DNA from: Vannielia litorea
Lineage (GTDB): Bacteria > Pseudomonadota > Alphaproteobacteria > Rhodobacterales > Rhodobacteraceae
Direction of reading: 5' to 3'
Assembly: GCF_019801175.1 (NCBI RefSeq)
Contig: NZ_JAHVJR010000001.1
Location: 2,728,001 to 2,792,000 of the forward strand
Length of the DNA: 64,000 nucleotides
How positions within the stretch are numbered: position 1 is the stretch's first letter; each line of letters begins with the position of its first letter. Below the pieces are notes generated by a model, which did no database searches, was not told where the DNA came from, and saw only the letters and a list, made by a program, of their open reading frames with translations. This document shows positions 60,122-64,000 of this stretch, piece by piece. The translations under genes were made by a program, and so were the position numbers.

Positions 60122-60706
60122 TTGATCGGGTTCATTCGGTTTGCCGACAACCTGTCGGCCTGGTTCGGCAAGGCCTTTGCCTGGCTCATCATCCTGATGG
60201 CTGTGGGCACGGGCTACGAGGTTTTCGTGCGCTACGTGCTGAACGCGCCGACGGCGTGGGCGCTCGACGTGAGTTTCATCATGTACGGCACCATGTTCAT
60301 GATGGCGGGGGCCTACACGCTCTCGCGCGGGGGGCATGTGCGGGGCGACTTCCTGTATCGGCTGTGGCAGCCGAAGACCCAGGCCAAGCTTGACCTCGTG
60401 CTCTACTTCCTGTTCTTCTTTCCCGGCGTGTTGGCCCTGATCATCTCGGGCTGGAAATACGCCGCCCGCTCCTGGCAATACGGCGAGGTCAGCATCAACA
60501 GCCCGGCAGGCGTGCCGATCTACCAGTTCAAGACGGTGATCGTGGCGGCCGGCATCCTGCTGTTCATCCAGGGCATCGCGCAGGTCTGCCGCTGCCTTCT
60601 GGCGATCCGCACCAATGAATGGCTTCAGGCCGAGGAAGATGTCTTCGAGACTGAAGACCTCCTGATGAAACAGGCCGCAGAGGCCGAGAAGGACGCTCAT
60701 CCATGA
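60122..60706 (+). CDS. dctQ: TRAP transporter small permease (DctQ), system 2
   Basis: A 194-residue small permease with four predicted helices. The segment RYVLNAPTAWALDVSFIMYG (about residues 36-55) and YTLSRGGHVRGDFLYRLWQP are typical for the TakP-associated subgroup. The C-terminus is acidic (EDVFETEDLLMKQAAEAEKD). The start codon is TTG at 60122, with GGGAGGGG 6 bp upstream. It overlaps dctM (ATGA). Confidence 0.92.
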   Translation: MIGFIRFADNLSAWFGKAFAWLIILMAVGTGYEVFVRYVLNAPTAWALDVSFIMYGTMFMMAGAYTLSRGGHVRGDFLYRLWQPKTQAKLDLVLYFLFFFPGVLALIISGWKYAARSWQYGEVSINSPAGVPIYQFKTVIVAAGILLFIQGIAQVCRCLLAIRTNEWLQAEEDVFETEDLLMKQAAEAEKDAHP

Positions 60707-62121
60707 CGGACCCGCAAATCGCCCTGATGATGCTGGGGCTGTTCATCGTCTTCGTGTTCCTCGGCTTTCCCATCGCCTTCACCCTGATGGCCATGGGTAT
60801 CGGCTTTGGTTACTACGCCTATTTCGACGCTCGCCGGATGTGGCGCAGCTTCGACCGGTTGGACGAGACCGCCTCGACCTGGGACTCATGGTCGACATGG
60901 TTGGAGGGATTCATAAACAACCGAATATTCGACCTCTTCGTGAACCAGACCTACACGGTCATGTCGAACGAGGTGCTCACGGCGGTGCCGCTGTTCCTCT
61001 TCATGGGATACATCGTGGAGCGGGCCAATATCGTCGACCGCCTGTTCTCGACTCTCAACATCGCCTCGAAGGATTTGCCCGGCTCGATGGGGGTGGCGGC
61101 GCTGATCACTTGCGCGCTCTTTGCCACCGCCACCGGGATCGTGGGCGCGGTGGTCACGCTGATGGGCCTGCTGGCCCTGCCGCAGATGCTGAAGGCGCGT
61201 TACAACCCGTCGTTTGCCAGCGGCATCATCTGCGCGGGCGGGACGCTGGGCATCCTGATCCCGCCGTCGATCATGCTGATCGTCTATGCGGCAGCCTCGG
61301 GCGTTTCGATCGTGCGTCTCTACGCGGCGGCGCTATTGCCGGGGCTGGTGCTGGTGGGGCTCTACCTGGTCTACGTCATCGGCCGGTCGATCCTGCAACC
61401 CTCGGTCGCCCCGCGCCCGAGCAAGGATGAAGTGCCCGACATGCCGCTGGGCAAGCTCTGGATGATGATCGTCACGTCTTTCCTGCCGCTGGCCTTCCTG
61501 ATCCTCGCGGTGCTCGGTTCGATCCTCTTCGGCCTCGCCACACCGACCGAGGCGGCCTCGATCGGCGCGCTGGGCGGCATCCTTCTGGCCTTTGTCTACC
61601 GCGCGATGACATGGCAGCGGCTGCGCGAGAGCGTCTATCTGACGGTGCGCACTACGGCGATGGTTTGCTGGCTCTTCGTCGGCTCCTACGTGTTCTCGGC
61701 GGTGTTCTCCTACCTCGGCGGCGAGCATGTGATCTCGGAGTTCGTGCAGTCGCTGAACCTCTCGCCGCTGATGTTCCTGATCCTAGCGCAGCTCATCATC
61801 TTCCTGCTCGGCTGGCCGCTGGAATGGTCGGAGATCATCATCATCTTCGTGCCGATCTTCCTGCCGCTGCTGGCGATCTTCGAGGTCGATCCGCTGTTCT
61901 TCGGTATCCTCGTGGCGCTGAACCTGCAGACCAGCTTCTTGACGCCGCCAATGGCGATGTCGGCCTATTACCTCAAGGGCATCGCCCCGCCGGAGGTGCG
62001 GCTTACGCAGATCTTCTCGGGGGTCATGCCCTTCTTGTTCTGTGTCCTCGTGTCGATGGTGCTGATGTATGTCTTCCCGCAGGTCGTCTTCTATCTGCCG
62101 GAGCTGTTCTATGGCCGCTGA
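60703..62121 (+). CDS. dctM: TRAP transporter large permease (DctM), system 2
   Basis: A 472-residue transport subunit, longer than system 1 because of an extra segment between the first helices (about residues 40-85, RRMWRSFDRLDETASTWDSW then STWLEGFINNRIFD). Conserved blocks: FATATGIVGAVVTLMGLLAL (about 142-161) and GGTLGILIPPSIMLIVYAAA (about 177-196). Its C-terminal part contains FLLGWPLEWSEIIIIFVPIF. The start overlaps the dctQ stop (ATGA); its stop overlaps the amidase start by 11 bp. Confidence 0.95.
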   Translation: MTDPQIALMMLGLFIVFVFLGFPIAFTLMAMGIGFGYYAYFDARRMWRSFDRLDETASTWDSWSTWLEGFINNRIFDLFVNQTYTVMSNEVLTAVPLFLFMGYIVERANIVDRLFSTLNIASKDLPGSMGVAALITCALFATATGIVGAVVTLMGLLALPQMLKARYNPSFASGIICAGGTLGILIPPSIMLIVYAAASGVSIVRLYAAALLPGLVLVGLYLVYVIGRSILQPSVAPRPSKDEVPDMPLGKLWMMIVTSFLPLAFLILAVLGSILFGLATPTEAASIGALGGILLAFVYRAMTWQRLRESVYLTVRTTAMVCWLFVGSYVFSAVFSYLGGEHVISEFVQSLNLSPLMFLILAQLIIFLLGWPLEWSEIIIIFVPIFLPLLAIFEVDPLFFGILVALNLQTSFLTPPMAMSAYYLKGIAPPEVRLTQIFSGVMPFLFCVLVSMVLMYVFPQVVFYLPELFYGR

Positions 62122-63460
62122 CGGGGCGAATGCGACCAGCCTGATGGCCCTTGGCGCGGTGGCGCTGAGGGACCGGCTGGCCTCTGGCGCGCTCGATGCG
62201 ATCACGCTGGTCGAGGCCTGCATCGCGCGGATCGAGGCGCGGGAGGCGGAAGTGGGGGCTTGGGCCTTTTTCGACGCGGGCTTCGCCCGGCATCAGGCCA
62301 AGGTGATGGACGAGATGCGCCGCTCGGGCCGCCCGATCGGGCCGCTCCACGGGCTGCCGGTGGGGCTGAAGGACGTGATCGACACCGCCCGGATGCCCAC
62401 CGAGAACGGTTGCGCGCTCGATGCGGGCCGGGTGCCGATGCAGGACGCCGCGATTGTCGAAAAGCTGAAGGCGGCGGGGGCGATCATCATGGGCAAGACG
62501 GTTTCGACCGAGCTGGCCTTCATGCACCCCGGCCGCACGCGCAACCCGCACAACCTTGCGCACACGCCCGGCGGCTCGTCCTCCGGCTCGGCGGCGGCGG
62601 TGGCGGATGGGATGGTGCCGCTGGCGGTAGGCACGCAGACCGGCGGCTCGGTGATCAGGCCTGCCTCCTTCTGCGGCGTCACCGGCTTCAAGCCCACATT
62701 CGGCGCAATCTCGCGGCGGGGCGTGCTGATGCAGTCGCAGACGCTGGACACGCTCGGCGTGTTCGCGACTGACCCAACAGGTGCGGCGATGCTGGCCGAT
62801 GTGCTCTGCGGCTACGACCCGGCAGACAGTGCCACTCGCCCCGCGCCGCACCCGTCGATGGAACGCACGGCCCTCTCGGCCCCGCCCATGCCCCCGGTTT
62901 TTGCCGTGGTGCGCCCGCCCGGCTGGGACGGGGCGCATGACGACCTCAAGGAGGCCTTTCTGGCGCTGGAAGAAGAGCTGGGCGAGCAGGCCTTTGCGGT
63001 GGAACTGCCCCCGATCTTTAACGAGGCCGCAGCTCAGCGGGCGCGGATCAACTTTGCCGAGATGTCGCGCAACTACTACCGCTACGAGCGGGACGGGGCC
63101 GAAACACTTGGCGCGGTGACACTGGAGGCGATCCGCGAGGGCGCCGCCACCCCGGCGCGGGACTACCTCGCTGCGCTCGACTGGCCCGGCATCCTGAACG
63201 CCGGGCTGGATGAGATCTTCACGCGCTGTGACGCGATCCTTTGCCCCGCAGCCCCCGGCCCCGCGCCCGAGGGTCTTGGCTCGACCGGGGACGCGATCTT
63301 CAACGGGCTCTGGACGCTCTGCGGCACGCCCGCCGTCACCCTGCCTCTGCTGACCGCCTCGAACGGGTTGCCGATGGGCGTGCAACTGGTGGGGCGGCGC
63401 GGAGAGGACGGACGCCTCCTGCGCTCGGCGCGATGGCTCTATGAACGAATGAGTGAGTGA
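62111..63460 (+). CDS. amidase (amidase signature family)
   Basis: A 449-residue amidase-signature hydrolase. The Ser-cisSer-Lys triad is complete: Lys in GLPVGLKDVIDTARMPTENG (about residues 80-99), cis-Ser in TPGGSSSGSAAAVADGM (about 152-168) and the nucleophile Ser in GTQTGGSVIRPASFCGV (about 175-191). There is no signal peptide, so it acts in the cytoplasm. It starts within the end of dctM (11-bp overlap), so it probably hydrolyses an amide carried by, or produced from, the TRAP substrate. The specific amide is unknown; GatA is unlikely without gatB/gatC nearby. Confidence 0.92.
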   Translation: MAADGANATSLMALGAVALRDRLASGALDAITLVEACIARIEAREAEVGAWAFFDAGFARHQAKVMDEMRRSGRPIGPLHGLPVGLKDVIDTARMPTENGCALDAGRVPMQDAAIVEKLKAAGAIIMGKTVSTELAFMHPGRTRNPHNLAHTPGGSSSGSAAAVADGMVPLAVGTQTGGSVIRPASFCGVTGFKPTFGAISRRGVLMQSQTLDTLGVFATDPTGAAMLADVLCGYDPADSATRPAPHPSMERTALSAPPMPPVFAVVRPPGWDGAHDDLKEAFLALEEELGEQAFAVELPPIFNEAAAQRARINFAEMSRNYYRYERDGAETLGAVTLEAIREGAATPARDYLAALDWPGILNAGLDEIFTRCDAILCPAAPGPAPEGLGSTGDAIFNGLWTLCGTPAVTLPLLTASNGLPMGVQLVGRRGEDGRLLRSARWLYERMSE

Positions 63461-63475
63461 AAGGACCAACGGAAC

Positions 63476-63637
63476 ATGAATGCAATTCTCGCCTTCCTCG
63501 CCTTTGCGGTCTTCGCCGCCTTTGCCGGAATCCTGGCCTTTGAAGTGCCCAGCCCTGATCTGGTCGTGGTCATCCTGCTGACGCTGGCGCTGGTCGCCTA
63601 TGACTTCATCACCACGATCTTCAATCGGCGCGATTAG
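63476..63637 (+). CDS. 53-residue two-helix membrane protein
   Basis: A small protein with two hydrophobic helices: AILAFLAFAVFAAFAGILAF (about residues 3-22) and DLVVVILLTLALVAYDFITT (about 28-47), joined by EVPSP, with a basic tail NRRD. The ATG at 63476 has AAGGAC 13 bp upstream and follows the amidase by 15 bp, so it is the last gene of the TRAP/amidase operon. No family is known to me. It could be a small auxiliary subunit; the codon use is like that of neighbours. Confidence 0.65.
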   Translation: MNAILAFLAFAVFAAFAGILAFEVPSPDLVVVILLTLALVAYDFITTIFNRRD

Positions 63638-63698
63638 GGAGGCCGTTCATCGAAATGGCCCGGCGACGCGCTCTGGCGCGCCGCCACCGCGAAACTCG

Positions 63699-64000
63699 TC
63701 AGGCGGCCTGCCCCGCCGCGTGCTTCTGCCAGAAGAAGGCCAGCGCCGCGACACCGAGGCCGATGCCGTCGGTGAGCCAGCCGCCCGCGATCATGCTCAG
63801 CCCGCCGATGGCCAGCGCGACCCGCACAGCTGCGCCAGCCCGGCCGACGAACCAGCCCTGCACCGCGCACGACAGCAGGTAGACGCCCACCACCGCCGTT
63901 GCGGCGATATGGGCGATCTCGAACCAACTGCCCTGAAGCAACATCGCCGGGGAGAAGAAGAACATGTAGGGCACTACGAAGGCCGCGAGGCCGATGCGGA
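63699..64000 (-). CDS. TRAP transporter fused permease, C-terminal end (partial)
   Basis: About 100 residues of the C-terminal end of a larger membrane protein running off the right edge. Reading from the edge, RIGLAAFVVPYMFFFSPAML is the hallmark of the end of DctQM-fused (4TM/12TM) TRAP permeases, as used by TAXI-type systems. The rest has about three hydrophobic segments (VVGVYLLSCAVQGWFVG, AAVRVALAIGGLSMIAGGW, IGLGVAALAFFWQ). The frame continues past base 64000, so the true start lies outside. It converges with the TRAP 2/amidase operon. Confidence 0.82.
   Translation of the reverse strand, partial: RIGLAAFVVPYMFFFSPAMLLQGSWFEIAHIAATAVVGVYLLSCAVQGWFVGRAGAAVRVALAIGGLSMIAGGWLTDGIGLGVAALAFFWQKHAAGQAA

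Overview
The window looks like a chromosomal segment of a Rhodobacterales (Roseobacter-clade) alphaproteobacterium. The evidence is high GC with strong G/C third-position bias, a run of three peptide deformylase genes upstream of fmt, a TTAA-N7-TTAA (CtrA-type) box, many TRAP and MalFGK-type ABC importers, and SnoaL/NTF2-like catabolic genes. This placement is inferred from gene content and no database was searched. I see no rRNA, CRISPR array, insertion sequence, phage or plasmid gene.

Layout. 0-16.7 kb is mostly housekeeping: ispH (5' truncated), two related secreted proteins, a LysE exporter, a methyltransferase, a tightly overlapping phospholipid operon (PlsC, CdsA, membrane protein, CDP-alcohol phosphotransferase), rnhA, the def-def-def-fmt operon, a PatB/MalY lyase, a glutathionyl-hydroquinone reductase, a divergent pair resembling the two halves of MnmC, a drug/metabolite transporter, a BON-MscS channel and tRNA-Gln(TTG). 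16.9-22.3 kb has lower GC and holds one 1,540-residue autotransporter plus 0.7 kb without a recognisable gene. 22.3-26.3 kb is a LysR-controlled quinone/aromatic detoxification operon (VOC dioxygenase, hydrolase, GNAT, pirin).

26.3-41.9 kb is the most unusual part. A leftward run of about 15 genes starts with an ABC importer (ATPase, binding protein, two permeases). It continues through double-domain SnoaL/NTF2-like proteins, a HisD-family dehydrogenase, an SDR, a LacI regulator, a bicupin, an alpha/beta hydrolase and an RraA-like aldolase. Most junctions are ATGA/TGATG overlaps. A fifth SnoaL-like gene diverges from the ABC operon, and the shared 119-bp promoter carries two nearly identical LacI-type operators. 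I propose this as an undescribed catabolic system; the substrate is unknown.

41.9-45.6 kb is an HxlR-quinone reductase-GST-DsbA redox cluster with a facing MDR dehydrogenase. 45.9-52.7 kb is an arabinofuranoside import and hydrolysis operon (ABC plus GH51) with a LysR gene. 52.9-58.6 kb is a GntR/PdxA-like/TRAP/beta-hydroxyacid dehydrogenase cluster. 58.9-63.5 kb is a second TRAP system with an amidase. The right edge cuts a TRAP fused permease.

Across the window, each of the four complete importers has a perfect inverted repeat between the binding-protein gene and the next membrane-subunit gene, consistent with raised expression of the binding protein.
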